In this document: one piece after another, positions 1-11,969 of the stretch | Layout of the letters: the number at the start of each line of letters is the position of its first letter | Position numbering within the stretch: position 1 is the stretch's first letter | From: Thuidium tamariscinum | Taxonomy: Eukaryota; Streptophyta; Bryopsida; Hypnales; Thuidiaceae | Direction: 5' to 3' | Length of the DNA: 64,000 bases | NCBI GenBank assembly: GCA_947034885.2 | Contig: OX344754.2 | Span: forward strand, 20,664,501 to 20,728,500 | The notes under the pieces: model-generated | Database searches by the model: none | Told to the model about the DNA's origin: nothing | The model's input: only the letters and a program-made list of their open reading frames with translations | Position numbers and translations under genes: made by a program

Positions 1-190
1 TACCAGGGGTTGATGAGGGTTTTGGGGTTTATGTTTTGTTGGGTTTTTTGGTTGTGTCAAGGTCCTCCCTAGCTAATTTGGGGTCTCCGAATCCAAATAT
101 GAATTCAGAATTTGAAAAAAAAAAATTTTGAAAAAAAAAAAAATTTCAGCGTTTACCCTGGGGTAACTTCAGCTGCGCCACGTTAGTTTC
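1..190 (-). mobile_element. Partial MITE, cut by the window start
   Basis: On the minus strand this stretch has the same order of blocks as the complete element at 33405-33660. There is a purine-rich run, then TTCAAATTCTGAATTCATAT, then a GACCCC/AGGGAGG block, then a CCCAACA-type block. Only one end is present because the window starts inside the copy. It lies directly upstream of the KP4-like gene and ends roughly 200 bp before its TATA box. Family assignment is by eye. Confidence 0.55.
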
Positions 191-405
191 GATTACACGA
201 TTTAACGTCGCGCCACGATTGGCAGAGGTGAAAAGGACGAAAAACAACTGAACTTGCAAGCGGCGTACTGTAAGTTATGTGGGCGCATCTGTCAAGTCCT
301 TGGTGGACTTTCATGCCATAGTCAGAAAATTCAAATCCAAACGGCGCCTTTTACTAGCCAAGAGCCCAAGATGTAAGCTGGGAAGAGACGGTTGTCCCCG
401 GAAAG

Positions 406-412
406 TATAAAT
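406..412 (+). promoter_or_regulatory. TATA box of the KP4-like gene
   Basis: TATAAAT lies 139 bp upstream of the ATG. This would put transcription start near 435-440 and give a leader of about 105 bases, normal for a plant gene. Confidence 0.5.
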
Positions 413-544
413 TGAAGCCTTCTGCCGCATATTTTCATCGTTGAAGGCGACCATCCAGCAATCTTTCGCTTCAATTCTAGCATTGAGCATATCTTCTCGA
501 TCATTCCTCAGCTGCTTTCTGGTCTGCACGTACTTCGCTTCTAA

Positions 545-937
545 ATGGCCACCATGGAACGTAAAGCGGTCGCCCTTCTGCTGTGCGTCTTGCTGCTGAG
601 CGCTGCAGGAAACACGAGCGCCTTGGGGATAAATTGCAGGGGTAGTAGCAACTGCGCTTCCAAGAGCAGCCACACCCTGTCTGAGATCAACACCAAAGTA
701 CAAGCCATTCCCGACGGTAACGTCTTCAGCAACGGCGTGCACATTGCTTGCGTCGGCAGTATCTGTGCCTTCTTGCAGAACGTCGCTTCACCGGGCACCA
801 AAAATGCTGCGCAGATCAAGGGCTTTGTTACCGATCTGCTGAACCACGGCTGCACCGTCTGTGGCAGCGACCCCACTGAACCCGGCAACAACGTAAATAA
901 TGGAGAGCTCACCGTCAACTTTGTCTCCAACCCGTGA
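545..937 (+). CDS. Secreted KP4-like small cysteine-rich protein
   Basis: The ORF encodes 130 residues with no intron. Residues 1-26 form a clear signal peptide: Lys/Arg at 6-7, a Leu/Val/Ala core at 8-21, and small residues up to Ala26. The mature part starts near LGINCRGSSNC and carries CTVCGSDP and GELTVNFV. These are signatures I recognise from the KP4 killer-toxin family, first known from a fungal virus and later found in fungi and mosses. Six cysteines remain in the mature part (31, 37, 69, 74, 103, 106), against ten in the viral founder, so the disulfide set is reduced. The ATG at 545 opens the frame; a second in-frame ATG at 554 sits in an ideal GCCACCATGG context, and either may be used. 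The gene is more GC-rich than its flanks. A plant role in defence or development is inference. Confidence 0.85.
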   Translation: MATMERKAVALLLCVLLLSAAGNTSALGINCRGSSNCASKSSHTLSEINTKVQAIPDGNVFSNGVHIACVGSICAFLQNVASPGTKNAAQIKGFVTDLLNHGCTVCGSDPTEPGNNVNNGELTVNFVSNP

Positions 938-2030
938 AGTGCTTCTCGGGATCAGAAGGTGGACTTTCTATGTCCGTATAAGTCAAGAAGACATTGAATT
1001 CCTTTTCCGCAGCTGTCCGTGAACATGAGGGGTTGTTCGATCCAAAGAAATGTCCTTGTCGGCTTCAGTGGCTAGGTTTTTAGTACCAAGGCATGGCCCT
1101 TAAGCTATTGCATATATGTGTGGATTTATCGATCTTGTTCAGCGTCATTACATTTACTCGATGTCATGGCTCCTGAGAGAGAATCCAAGCTACCAAAGTC
1201 ACGACCTACTGATCGCGGTCGTGATGAGGACGCATTGTAATTAACAGTCATACGTTTTCTATGTTGGCAATAAAGATATTCACATTGTCATATTTTACCG
1301 GCAGTTTCTGTGTGTCAATGCCTGAGATGTCACATACTGAGGATGGAATTCAACTTCCTGCAAGGTTTGAGACCCTTGTCATGGCCCGTAGGGTTTACGT
1401 CGGGTTAGCGTGGTTAGTTGGGCTAGACTCAGTTAGCGGTGGGCCGTGGGGCCTGTAGAGTCTACTTTATCTCACATCTTCAGTGGTAGGGCCGACGACT
1501 ACTGTAGTGATATGGGTATAGCAGGGCAGTTGGGGCAAGAGAAACTTTAGTTCCTCAAGTTGAGCCTCCTAAGCTAGGGACGTGTTTGAGGACCTTGCAG
1601 AGTGTATGGGGTATCAGCACGAGTTTCCTGTGGCTATGACCCGGATTTCTCGGTGCGGAGCGGGCTTGGCTCGACTGATGTATGGTGTTTGTCGAGTGAT
1701 TTTGGTCTTTTATGACAGTAAATCTTTCACCGGACCCAACTCATGATCACTTCAGGAACTGATGCGTTAGATTGATGGTTTCTTTGATTGACAGTGACGG
1801 CATCGTCTGGAGTTGTCGGCGTAGCCCGGAGAGTGGTCTTTCAGATCTTGTGAGAGTTTGAGAGTAGTCCCTGAGGATTTTCAGGCATAGTATAGCCTAA
1901 GAGCATCGCCACCGCAGGAACGTGACCAATAACGTCAAAGCCTCTTCCCCGGGTGCAGTCGCGAGGTAGGTGCCGTTCCGTCTGCACTTCTTCGGGAACT
2001 ACCACAGCGCAATCCACGCAACAGTGCAAC
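938..2030. other. Intergenic; 3' UTR of KP4-like gene, then no recognisable gene
   Basis: The first 330 bases are probably the 3' UTR; CAATAAAG near 1268 is a plausible polyadenylation signal. The rest has fairly balanced base composition but only short unsupported reading frames, and I recognise nothing in it. Confidence 0.4.
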
Positions 2031-2033
2031 ACC

Positions 2034-2610
2034 ACGGTCCCACCCTAGTTGTTGGGTTCAGGGACTGTGTGGCCCGAGTATAAAACAGAGCTCACTTCAG
2101 AGTTATCATGAACGAACCAGTCCGTTTGCAGGAGAGCACGCATTCAAGGCTTTGTCGAATTCCCAGTCACACAGACCCACTTCGCTTCGTGGTTCTCGCA
2201 AGCCAGTCCGTTCGCAGCGCAGGAGAGCACCCATGGCGAGGCTTTGTCAAACTTTCGGTCAGGTCCTCCACTCTAGAATGATGAATTCGCAGAGATGTTG
2301 TCTGCATCTTCTCTCTAAACAATGTTTTTTTCTCTAATATCGCAAGATTAAGTGCTTTCATATTTAACACACATCAAAGCGCACCTGCATGATCAAGAGA
2401 ACCTTGTTAGTTCTGTTGGCCTTTGGATCGTGTGCTTGTGAGCTCTTGATGCTCATTTTTTATCCTCTGTCTCGGAATGTTCAGGGCAGACTGGGATCCC
2501 TGCAACACAGTCCAGTAACTTACATTGTGCAGAGAGAGAGAGGCTGGGGTGGGGCTTAGTAATTTGGAGAACAAAGTAACCAAGTGCATGCACAAGTTTC
2601 TTTGCAAGTT
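2034..2610 (+). pseudogene. Relic of the terpene synthase gene: promoter and leader joined to 3' UTR
   Basis: Bases 2034-2281 closely match 18384-18628, the promoter and leader of the intact terpene synthase. Shared elements are the ACGGTCCCACCC block, a TATAAAA box, the ATGAACGA upstream ORF and the CTCCACTC(C/T)AGAATG start context. Bases 2405-2570 match the 3' UTR after that gene (20665-20800), including GTGTGCTTGTGAGCTC and TGTGCAGAGAGAGAG. Everything between, meaning the transit peptide, intron and whole catalytic domain, is missing and replaced by about 120 bp. It therefore looks like a duplicated gene that lost its coding region. It still has a better TATA box (TATAAAA) than the intact copy. 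Confidence 0.75.
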
Positions 2611-5600
2611 CAGCTCTCCAGTTTGTGAGGTAGAAATACTATTTGCATTACTGGAACCATTTCAACATACGGAGAGGTAATTTTGGATACAAGAGAACTT
2701 TTTACCATTAAGGTAGTCTACTCTAAAAGGGATTGTGTTCTAAATGCGACCTCTATCTAGTAACCAGTGACATGTTATTTGAAATATGTACCTTTGTCCA
2801 TGATGAGTTAGGTAGGCTTATGTGGTCACTTTTAGAATAGACTACCTTACATAAGTTCCTATGCAACCATTCAAAATGGGAGATTGTTGACCTCGGTTTG
2901 TGATAGTGCACAACCCTATTTGTATGTTTGTGATAGTGTACAATCCAAAAAAAAAAAAAAATTATTATTTTTTTATTTTTTTATTTTATTTTTTTAATTT
3001 GGGTTAATGCTGACCTAACAGCTATCAGTGACATTGAGAACCTTTTCAAGAACAAACCCAAAATGACCCTGTAATGCCCACAAATGTCATCTAATGGCAC
3101 TACAAATAATGACCTTTTTAAAAGATTTGTAGTGAAATTTTACTAGATGTATGTGTATTTTTTGTAAAATTTTACTAAAAACCTTCTAAAAAGGTCATTA
3201 TTTATAGGTCTATATTACTAGATTTATATCTAAAATACCTCTTTTTCTTATAATGATGTAATTTGTTACAATTCGTGAAGTACAATTGTGTTTCAATACA
3301 TTCTAATTAACCCCTAAACTACATTTTCTTGGTAACATAGCAATTTTAGGTAGCTCACTACAAATAGAATTTTTTTTTTCTTTGAAATTTTCACACAACA
3401 TTTTATTAGAGAGTAGCTTATGGGCCCAATAGTTTTCATAACTTTTGATTACATGGATTAAAAGTTATTGTATAATATATATTTTTTGTATTTAAGGACA
3501 ATTTGGATAGTCCAAAAAAACTATGAAAAAATCATTTTTTTGAGGAATAAAAATTTGAAATTGGTTTTCTAGATTTATATCTACATAGAAAGTCTTAAAT
3601 CATTCCATTTTGATTTATGCAACAAAAGTTATAAGGAGTTATAGTTTGTCGATAGTTATGCTTTCACTACTCTAAAATATTCTTTGAAGTCCTTTTTTTG
3701 AACTCAATTTTCAATATTTTTGAAAAAAACTAAAAATGTTGGGTGAAGATATTTTATTGCAACATTACAACCATTGGAAGAGGCATGTTTCAATTTCATA
3801 AATAAATCATTAAAAATTTGGTATTTTGAATCATTTTATACTTTGGGGGGCTTACTTTTTTGTCTTCCATGTTGTACACCTCTGAATTTTTTGAAATTTT
3901 TTAGCTTGTAACCAATATGCTTTGATGAATGAATTCTAGAAGTTACAACCATTTTAGACATCTTTTTGTACAAATGTGAGCTTGTGAAGTGCAATTGCCT
4001 AATTTTTGAAGGGTCCAAGAAAATAAATTTTGTCAATTCAAGTGCTAATATCTTACAATCTATAAGGTAGAAAATTTTGAAATTTTTTCAACATTTTATT
4101 AAACCAGCTTGCTACAAGATCCTATTATTACATGTATCAAAAAAAGTTCACTAAAATTTTGTACTTGTAATAAAGATTGTAGTTTTATAGCATTTTTGGT
4201 GATAATATAGTCAAAAACCTTTACGTGGTTGTAGGTATGACTTGACCCGCTACTCTTTGAATAGAAACGTCAAGTGTTGGGTTGGTGTCTTGCAATCCCT
4301 TACTTTGAAATAGCCATCTTTGGTGTTCTACAACGTTGCGTTTTCATTTTGTATAGCATAAAGTATTAATTTCAATGACTTTAGCTCTTGTACTCAATGA
4401 TCATATCTTCACAACTTTGGACATTTTCTAAAACTCCCATTACAATGTATGTTTAAATTCTTAACCCTAAAGCCCTTCAATGTCCAATTTCAAGACAATG
4501 ATTACATCAAAAATCTTTTTTTGTTATTCCTTGGATGAAAGTCATCCTAATTTTTAGAGATACTTTATGAAGTTGTTCTATCCATGGATGGATTTGGTGT
4601 TACCAAAATATAAATTTTTTAAATTACAAATGTAGAAGTTTGTCAAGTTGTTGATTAAGCCAAAATTGCATTGACTCTAGTTCAAACTTGGGATTGCAAA
4701 AATGAGGTCATAAAATCAAAGAATACAAAAATTCTAAAAAGTCACTATGTCAAGGGAACCTCATTCAAACTTCATTCCAACAAAATTTACTCAAAAAAAT
4801 GACAATCTTTTGCTTGTGATTGAATTTAGAAGAAATTTTGAATATTCCCTTTCAAGATTTATAGAAAAATATTGGTAATAGAATTGGTAAATCTAATTGT
4901 ATAGATAGAATCTAAAACTCAAACTCTTCAACTTTTATTTGCATCGCAATTTCAAAATATTCTTCCAAACAATATTTTACGATGATTTTTTTGAAATCAT
5001 CAATTTTAAAGATGAGCCTAGACACTTAGGGGTTAATCCATTGCCAGTTTTCCACTAGTTTCATCCTCAACCTCATTCAATTGAGGATGTGCATTTATTT
5101 CCCTTGCATGTGCAATTGTAGCAAACTAGGGTCTTTTTACTTTGGCTTGAAAAAACTCTTCCAAAAAGTCTCTTAGGGGCATTGATGTGAGAATCTTAAA
5201 GATGATGTGATCTAGGAGTTCACTCCAAATCCTTGGATCCATCTCAATTCTAGCCAACTTCTAGCCAACTACTAAAGAACAAGTGGCAATACAACAAGCA
5301 AACATCTCCACATAGGAACTTGTTGGAAGAAGGGAGAGAACACTAAGTTATTACTACCTCTATAATATACTTGCCTTGATAGCAACATCAAATCATCTAT
5401 TTATCTATTTGGTTGGAGTTATTAGCAAAGAGTGCAAGCATGGCCTTCCAAGCTATGGTTTTATGACTACTAATGTTTGAAAGTAAATGGAATTGTGCAC
5501 TATCACTAATCAAGGTCAACAACCTTCTACTTTGAATAGTTGCAAAAGAACTTACATAAGGTAGAAGCACCCATTTATTTCAATGTATCTATAGTTTGAT

Positions 5601-6140
5601 GCTAGAGTTTCCTACTAAGTGTCCCCAATAGTACCTTAAAACTTTAGTTGTAGTTGGTGGGCTTTGATTATTTTAGATTTTGGTGTGAGAATCAAGGCAG
5701 ATTTACTAGGAGTGTAGATTTAGGTGCTCTACTAAGTCCTCCTTTGAAAATTCACAAAAATTAGATGCCTTGTCGAGAAATTCTATTTTTTTTTATTTCA
5801 TGACTTTCAGTTGCCAATACTACAAAATTATTTTGTACAGGAAAAGTGCCTCCAACTATGCTGAAATTGCTAACTGCTAACATTGACAGTAATGGGTGCT
5901 TCTACCTTAATGGTAAAAATTTGGCTCTCATATCCAGAGAGACCTGTCCACAGCATTACAGTGATATCACAAGAGTGAAACGCTCTATATGTTGAAATGG
6001 TTCCAGTAATGCAAATAGTATTCCTACCTCACAAACTGGAGAGCTAAAACTCGTAAAGAAACTTATGCATGCACTTGATTACTTTGCAAATTGATAAGCC
6101 ACCCTAGCCTCACTCTCTGCACAATGTAAGATAGACGAAC
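2517..6140. repeat. Large imperfect inverted repeat (foldback) around 2.6-3.2 kb of filler
   Basis: 2517-2716 is repeated in reverse at 5897-6140; both arms contain the sequence of TTTGCATTACTGGAACCATT. A second pair of arms, 2833-2920 and 5490-5580, shares the sequence of ACATAAG and GATAGTGCACAA. The left arm starts within the terpene-synthase 3'-UTR relic, so the inversion duplicated part of that relic. The interior holds a TIR element at 3307-5034. The right arm contains an extra 300 bp or so (5580-5890). Confidence 0.65.
3307..5034. mobile_element. Degenerate TIR element, ends ATTAACCCCTAAA
   Basis: The left end reads TTAACCCCTAAAC and the right end CACTTAGGGGTTAA. The interior is AT-rich and noncoding. 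Its last 475 bp are repeated in reverse at 7823-8290. Parts around 3850-4150 are related, in inverted orientation, to 52480-52720. I read it as one copy of an old, non-autonomous family found several times here. Confidence 0.45.
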
Positions 6141-6640
6141 CTATTACCACCCTACTTTTTAATTTGACTAACTTGTGGTCAATTCGAAGAGGGACATATA
6201 TTTTGCAGAGGTGTGCACATGTTTTCATAAATCAAATCCAAGTGAAATTATAATTTTCTAATCAAAATTGTAATTTCTGTGAATTTTTTGAAGACTTCAA
6301 TCCTAAATTATAAAAGTGCACATGACTAGGGTCCTGAATGCTCTAATAGCAACCCATAACCACCTTCTTATGTTCCTATAAGCATTTAGGTATTCACTCA
6401 TCAACTATTGCCACATTATCGTAAACAATGTAAATGTAATGATTTTGTCAATTTTTTAGACAAAATTGGCTTATTTTCGGATAGATTTGGATGGTGAAAT
6501 GGGTGGAAATGGGACCAAAGGTAGGATGACAGAAATGGATTGCTGACAGAATTAGGCTACTCTATTGGACTGTATTGTAGGGATTCCAGTTTGCTCTGCT
6601 AAGAGAAAGAGGATCCAAAATGAGCATTAGGATTCAAGAG
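6141..6640. other. Intergenic, nothing recognised
   Basis: AT-rich sequence without a convincing coding region or internal repeat. Confidence 0.3.
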
Positions 6641-6654
6641 CTCAAGTGTAGTGT

Positions 6655-6903
6655 TAAATCCTACCATCGAAGGTGGGCTTGCAGGCTAGATTTACCCCAA
6701 AGAAAAACGTTGAAATTCTTTATTTTTTGCATTTTTTATTTTTTTCAAATTTTGAGTTCAAATTCAAATTTAGAGATTCCAAATTTGGTCGAAGGCCCTC
6801 AGATGTGCCAAAAAATCCCAACACAAATATAAACCCTAAATCCTTGTCAACCCCTAATAAAATGAGATTTACCGTGCTAGGCCCACCTTCAATGGTAGGA
6901 TTT
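6655..6903. mobile_element. MITE of the same family as 1-190 and 33405-33660
   Basis: The ends are inverted repeats: TAAATCCTACCATCGAAGG at the left and its near-perfect complement at the right, continuing through GTGGGCYT. The element is about 250 bp. The interior shares the T-rich run, TTCAAATT blocks and GAAGGCCCTCAGATG segment with the 33-kb copy. Small reading frames inside are incidental. Confidence 0.6.
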
Positions 6904-7822
6904 AATGTTCTATAGAGCTTAGAGGCACATGATTCAAAGGCCAACACAACTAATAAGGCAAGATGATCAAGCTATTTGCAAGCGACACTCACTTGCATGG
7001 CAATGAAGTGATGAAGTGATGAGCAAATGTTCTCAATTAATCGATTCAAGAGGGTCCTATACATTTATCCCAAAACGTATTTGTCTTAATTCGTTAGAAG
7101 GCTATACTACTTTGGAGTTATTTTTGCAATCTCTATTTGCATGCATAGAAGGAGTAAATTAAAATGGACTTGAAAGTGGAGTATTCTATATACTTTTAAT
7201 TTAGGGGGTAAAGGCCAAGTTGTGACATGTAAGAAAGTACACTACAAGACAAAGAGCTAATTTTCCTTTTCATAAGGGGTACAAGTGTTAAGTGTTGATA
7301 AATTTTTTGCATACTTGCAATTTTCACAAATGCGTATTTATTACAGTAAATTATATGATTTTCTTGTACGTGAAAATGTCAACATTTTTTTGTGAAAATG
7401 CAAGATGTAAGGGACAAATAAATCAAATTGAAAGTGAAAAATAGTTAACATGATTCTTGAAAATGAAAAAGATGATTCTAATTGCCAAGGTTTTTGACAC
7501 CTTCCTAAAGCCCTATGCTTGCTAAAATGCATCCTTTGATCAAGCCGCCAAGAAAAACAATCAATGATCAAAGAGAGTTTTTTGGCTATTAGATGAAAAG
7601 AAGTTAGCAAATGGATGCTACTCCCCATTTGGATGAATAGTTTGAATAGCGACATGTTCAAGCTAGGACTTTAAGATTTGGCTCAAAATCTTTTTTTTGA
7701 AGTCATTTTTTAAATATATGTTTAGCACATGTTCTTCATAGGTACAAAACTAGCATGAATTAGTCAATTTAGATATCACTAGTCCTATATTGTATAAGCA
7801 CTACAACTTCAACAAGCATTAA

Positions 7823-8290
7823 TCCCTAAGTGCCTAGACTCATGTCCAAAATTGACGAATTCAGAAAAATCATCATAAAGTATTGTTTGGAAGAATATTT
7901 TTGAATTGACATACAAATAAAAGTTGTAGAGTTTGAGTTTTAGATTCTATCTATACAATTAGATTCACCGATGCTATCACCAATATTTTCTATAAATTTT
8001 GAAAGGAAACATTCAAAATTCCTTCTAAACTTAGTCAAAAGGAAAAGATTGTCATTTTTTTGAGAAAATTTTGTTGGAATGAAGTTTGAAATGAGGTTCT
8101 CTTGATATAGTGATTTTTTGAAATTTTTGTGTTCTTTGATTTTATGACCTCATTTTTGCAATTTTAAGTTTGAAATAGAATCAATGCAATTTTGGCTTGG
8201 TCAACCACTTGACAAATTTCTACATTTGCAATTTAGAAACATTTAACTCCAATAACACCAAATCCAACCATTAAAATAGGACAACAACTT
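7823..8290. repeat. Partial TIR element, inverted copy of 4560-5034
   Basis: It starts with TTAATCCCTAAGTGCCTAGA. For about 460 bp it follows the reverse complement of the end of the 3307-5034 element, including the CAATTAGATTCA and TTCCAACAAAA blocks. It is followed at once by a CACTA-type end. Confidence 0.5.
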
Positions 8291-8310
8291 CATAAATTAT
8301 CTCTAAAAAT

Positions 8311-8375
8311 CACTACAAGAAAATGGGGGTATAAATGACTTGTCCACAATGACTACACCAACAACAATGACTGCA
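8311..8375 (+). mobile_element. Left half of a CACTA-type MITE
   Basis: CACTACAAGAAAATGGGGGT and the next 45 bp match the left half of the complete element at 22812-22964. No matching right end was found, so this copy is probably truncated. Confidence 0.5.
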
Positions 8376-8599
8376 ATTGGGTCAACTATCTAATGACCCA
8401 CCACAATTTTTTTTCAACAAATTATACTTGGACCACAATTATCATCTTCATAATAGTGGCAATAATAATGGAGATAACAGTAATTGTAATAGAAATTTCT
8501 ACCTTTTGAGTGTAAATTCATTGGAGGAAGTGACTTTTTTAAGGTTGTATGCTCTCACTATGTTAAAAAAACATTGTATTTGCTTTGAATGAATGAGAC

Positions 8600-10300
8600 A
8601 ACTATTATGGACACACCTTTTGTTGATTTTGACATAGTCTATCAATTGAATTTTTGGCAATGATGGCTTACATGTTCAATGTCTTCCAGTTGGCAACGAA
8701 CCATCCCTAATGCAATCAAGTCAACTTAATTGCATGTTCAACATCTTCCAACTAGCAATGGAATAGACTACTAGTCCACACCAATCTAGAACAAATGAGA
8801 AAATTGAATGAAAATAAACCTAAACAAACATGATGTGGGAGAATACAATCTAAATCCAAAAAAGTCCTTAACCTAAATCCTATTACCTAAATCTACATCA
8901 AAACTACCTAGCTAGTCTGAATTTCCTACGGTGCTCTAGATTCAATTCCCCATTGACATGTTTGTTTATGATGTCCTTTGGTTCCATCTTGAAACACATT
9001 TTCAAGAGCTTATGAACCACACTGCCATCTTTCAAGTCACTCACACCCTCCAAGGCATACATGACAATAATGGGAGCCATTGCATGCACACATCCCCTAC
9101 TCATGGTTGAAGAGACATTTTGCAATTTCTTTATCTTCAATGTAGTTAGACTTGGCTTGAGCTTCATGCTAAAAATCTACACCATTCTTCCTTGCAACTC
9201 CTTGTAAAAATCAACCGCATCTTTAGATTGGAGTCACTCAACACACCTACAAGAATTGGCACTACCATGTCTGCTAGCAACATAGAATGCTTGAAGCAAC
9301 TTGTTTGCAAAGGCTCTTAGAGAGATCTCAAAAGTATCAACATTCAAAAATATTTGCATTTAAACATAGTGCTATAATGCTTCAATTTCCCCTTGTATGT
9401 TTGCCATTTGTTTTTGAAGAGACTCCACCATTTGCCAAAGTTCACTAAGGTCATTTTGAGAAGCATTCATCTCCACCATCAAAGACCAAGAAGGCAATTC
9501 TGCAACCACTTGAGAGAAAGGCAATCCCAATGGCCTAATGTTCCTCACTACACCCCTCTCCAATAGATTCTTCACTTTTCCACTTTTTGTTAATTGTATG
9601 GTCCCTTTCTTCATCTAGTTCACAAGCCTGGCAACCATGTGTCTCTTCCACTAGCAGAAGTCCTTGTTTTTTTGAGTGTTAGCAACAAACAAAAATGTAT
9701 TTTAGAACCAAAATTAGAAGATGAGATTAAGGCTATGAAGATAAAATTTAGATGGGTGTCTCAAAAACAAGTAGATGTTTCAATTAAAACTAGTACATCT
9801 CTTGTGCAACAATAATGTTTTGGTGGATATAATGAAAAACACAAGTGTATTGTAGAGAACATCCCAACAAACGCAAACTTACGACATTGGCATGAAATTT
9901 TGTTTCGACTCCAAATAAATTTTCAAAAGTTACCAGGAGCTAGGATAAAATGCTAGATAAATGTAAAATAATAGAAAAAGGGTAGCCTCATAGCAGGTCT
10001 CATAGTATATTTTTCAAGAAGCCAAAAAACAAACAAACAAACAATTGATGTGGCAATTTAGTGATGTAGCATGCCACGTCAACACACTTTGACACCTCTT
10101 AAGAATTATAAAATTATTTTTTATTTGTTAGCTAAGATGTCAATTGACACAGTAACGGTGATGTCAACTAAGATATGTAGATGTTTTTTGCAATGTTCAC
10201 TAAGGTATTTAAATAGATAGGATTCAAAACCCGATAGACCAAATATGTCCCATATGGTTAGTCTTCACTCCCACCACTCACTAGTAGAATCTCATGTTTT
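8600..10300. other. Intergenic; weak minus-strand reading frames only
   Basis: Two minus-strand frames (8904-9167 and 9372-9614) have fairly protein-like composition; the second has a heptad-like stretch, but neither shows a domain I recognise. They may be decayed remains of a transposon-encoded protein. I do not call a gene. Confidence 0.25.
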
Positions 10301-10318
10301 CTTGAATTTTAGCATATC

Positions 10319-10474
10319 AAACTTGATGGATTTTGCTAAGCATCTTAGGTAACAACTGGTATTTTTATGTTAGCAATGACATCAAATGTAACATCAAGAT
10401 GTTACATCAGATGTCATTGCTAACATAAATATATCGGTTGTTACCTAGGATGCCTAGCAAAATCCATCAAGTTT
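10319..10474. repeat. Near-perfect 156-bp hairpin
   Basis: The two halves are reverse complements over about 76 bp with very few mismatches. The outer end is AAACTTGATGGATTTTGCTA and the centre pairs CAAATGTAACATC with GATGTTACATCAG around a 2-base loop. It could be a recent MITE or a small-RNA precursor; no target-site duplication is clear. Confidence 0.75.
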
Positions 10475-10599
10475 AATACAGGTTCCTTTTAGTGACATGA
10501 AAAAAAGCATGGGTTTCTTCTAGTGACTTGCTTAAATATCAAATTGTCTTTTCATCTAAATATACTCACAATAAGTGACTTTTTAAGCCATGCAACATA

Positions 10600-10745
10600 A
10601 ATATCAAGTACAATGTATGATGTATTGTATACAATATAGTATATATGATGTATGGCATATTGTATATGATGTATTTTATACTATGTACAATATACAATGT
10701 ATTTTATATTATTGTACAACTTTTTTGAATGGTGTATTGTATATC
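10600..10745. repeat. AT-rich imperfect tandem repeat
   Basis: Variants of GATGTATTGTATAC recur throughout the stretch. It is low-complexity DNA without coding potential. Confidence 0.45.
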
Positions 10746-11084
10746 ATAAACATGTAAGCAAACATTTCAAAAAATGTCTAGACATCTAATTTGACGTTGA
10801 AAAAAACAATTAGAAAATCCTCCTACATGTTTGTGTCAATGTTGCTAGAAATAATAGGAATTTTTTGTGCGATATCTATATTGATATCAAGTGTTGAAAA
10901 TAGTACTTATCTTCTCAAACGTTGTGACGTATATAGTATCAACTTTATACAATCATGGTCTTCAATGAATGGCAGAATGGACTACCAGCTAGTTTCTTCA
11001 TCATCTCTAGAACACATGAAAAAGACTTGCAAATTGTTCTACAAGAATTGAAATATATAGTGGATTTTGAGGCTTAAGGCCCAA

Positions 11085-11144
11085 AAAACAGATTAGTATG
11101 CAACGTGTGACACATAATAGGACAAGTGTTTTTTGCAATCACCC
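11085..11144. mobile_element. Right end of a TIR element of the GGGTGATTGC family
   Basis: GACAAGTGTTTTTTGCAATC followed by ACCC matches the right ends at 24247, 33123 and 55537. No partner left end was found upstream. Confidence 0.4.
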
Positions 11145-11181
11145 TCTTCAAAATAAAAATTCAATTGTAAACACATGGACT

Positions 11182-11965
11182 CATTGATTTACCATTTGGT
11201 TGGAGATGCCATATCTCATTATTGGTAGAATGTGCACTTGAAGAAGTTTGGAGTTGTCCGAAGTACTCAAACCAAATTTATCATAGCATTTGCAATTGTA
11301 CGTGCAAAGTCTATTCTAGACTCACATGTCTTGCTCTATTCAAATGGTGATGATGTTGCTTTAGTTGCCTCGGTGAACAATAAATCTAAAGTATGGACAA
11401 TGCATTGCCCTGATAGAAAATGGGCTTAGTGCAATTGTCCAATTGCAAGTGAAGGTATGATCTACAAGCATTTAGTTAAAGTCTTCAAGATATTCCATCT
11501 AGACATAGAAGATGGACTCATTATTAATGAAGCAAGAACTCGATATGGCGTCAAAAAAGACACCCCTTCGGCATAAAAAAATATTATCATTGTTTAGAGA
11601 CTATTGTACTACAGAGCTCCCAGTCTTCATTGATGATGATTTAAAAGCAATGTGGGTTGATTATACTAATGAAGAATCTATAGTCTCCAAAGAAAAATAT
11701 CATGAAGTATGTAAGGTAATTCGGCCTAATCCTCATGTTCTTTTTGAAGAATTACTAACTCTAGGAGATGAGGATAATTTGCATGATCATTTGGTACCTA
11801 ATCTCCAAGATATTTGAGGAAAGTATAAAAACATGGTAGCACAAGGGATGGCCAATGTAGGAAGGTTCAATAGTATATGGTCTTTTGATGAATTGTCTAG
11901 AGATAATAGTTTGGTGTGGCATAAAGGATTCTTAGAACCAAAGATGAAAAAAGGTAGTATATCAT
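11182..11965 (+). pseudogene. Broken SWIM zinc-finger gene, probably transposase-related
   Basis: In one frame, 11232-11429 runs into a TAG stop. The same frame continues with CNCPIASEGM then YKHLVKVFK, a SWIM-type zinc finger (CxC...CxH) in which the third metal ligand, normally Cys, is Tyr. After about 11540 the frame moves: 11512-11817 is the open downstream segment, followed by another stop and more protein-like sequence to about 11965. SWIM fingers of this type follow the catalytic domain of MULE transposases and related plant proteins. No catalytic domain is seen upstream. The stop, the lost ligand and the frameshift make this a dead copy. Confidence 0.6.
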
Positions 11966-11969
11966 TTCT

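Noticed and set aside
8904..9614. Possible minus-strand transposon gene
   Set aside because: Two short frames have protein-like composition, but no motif and no plausible joining; left as unassigned.
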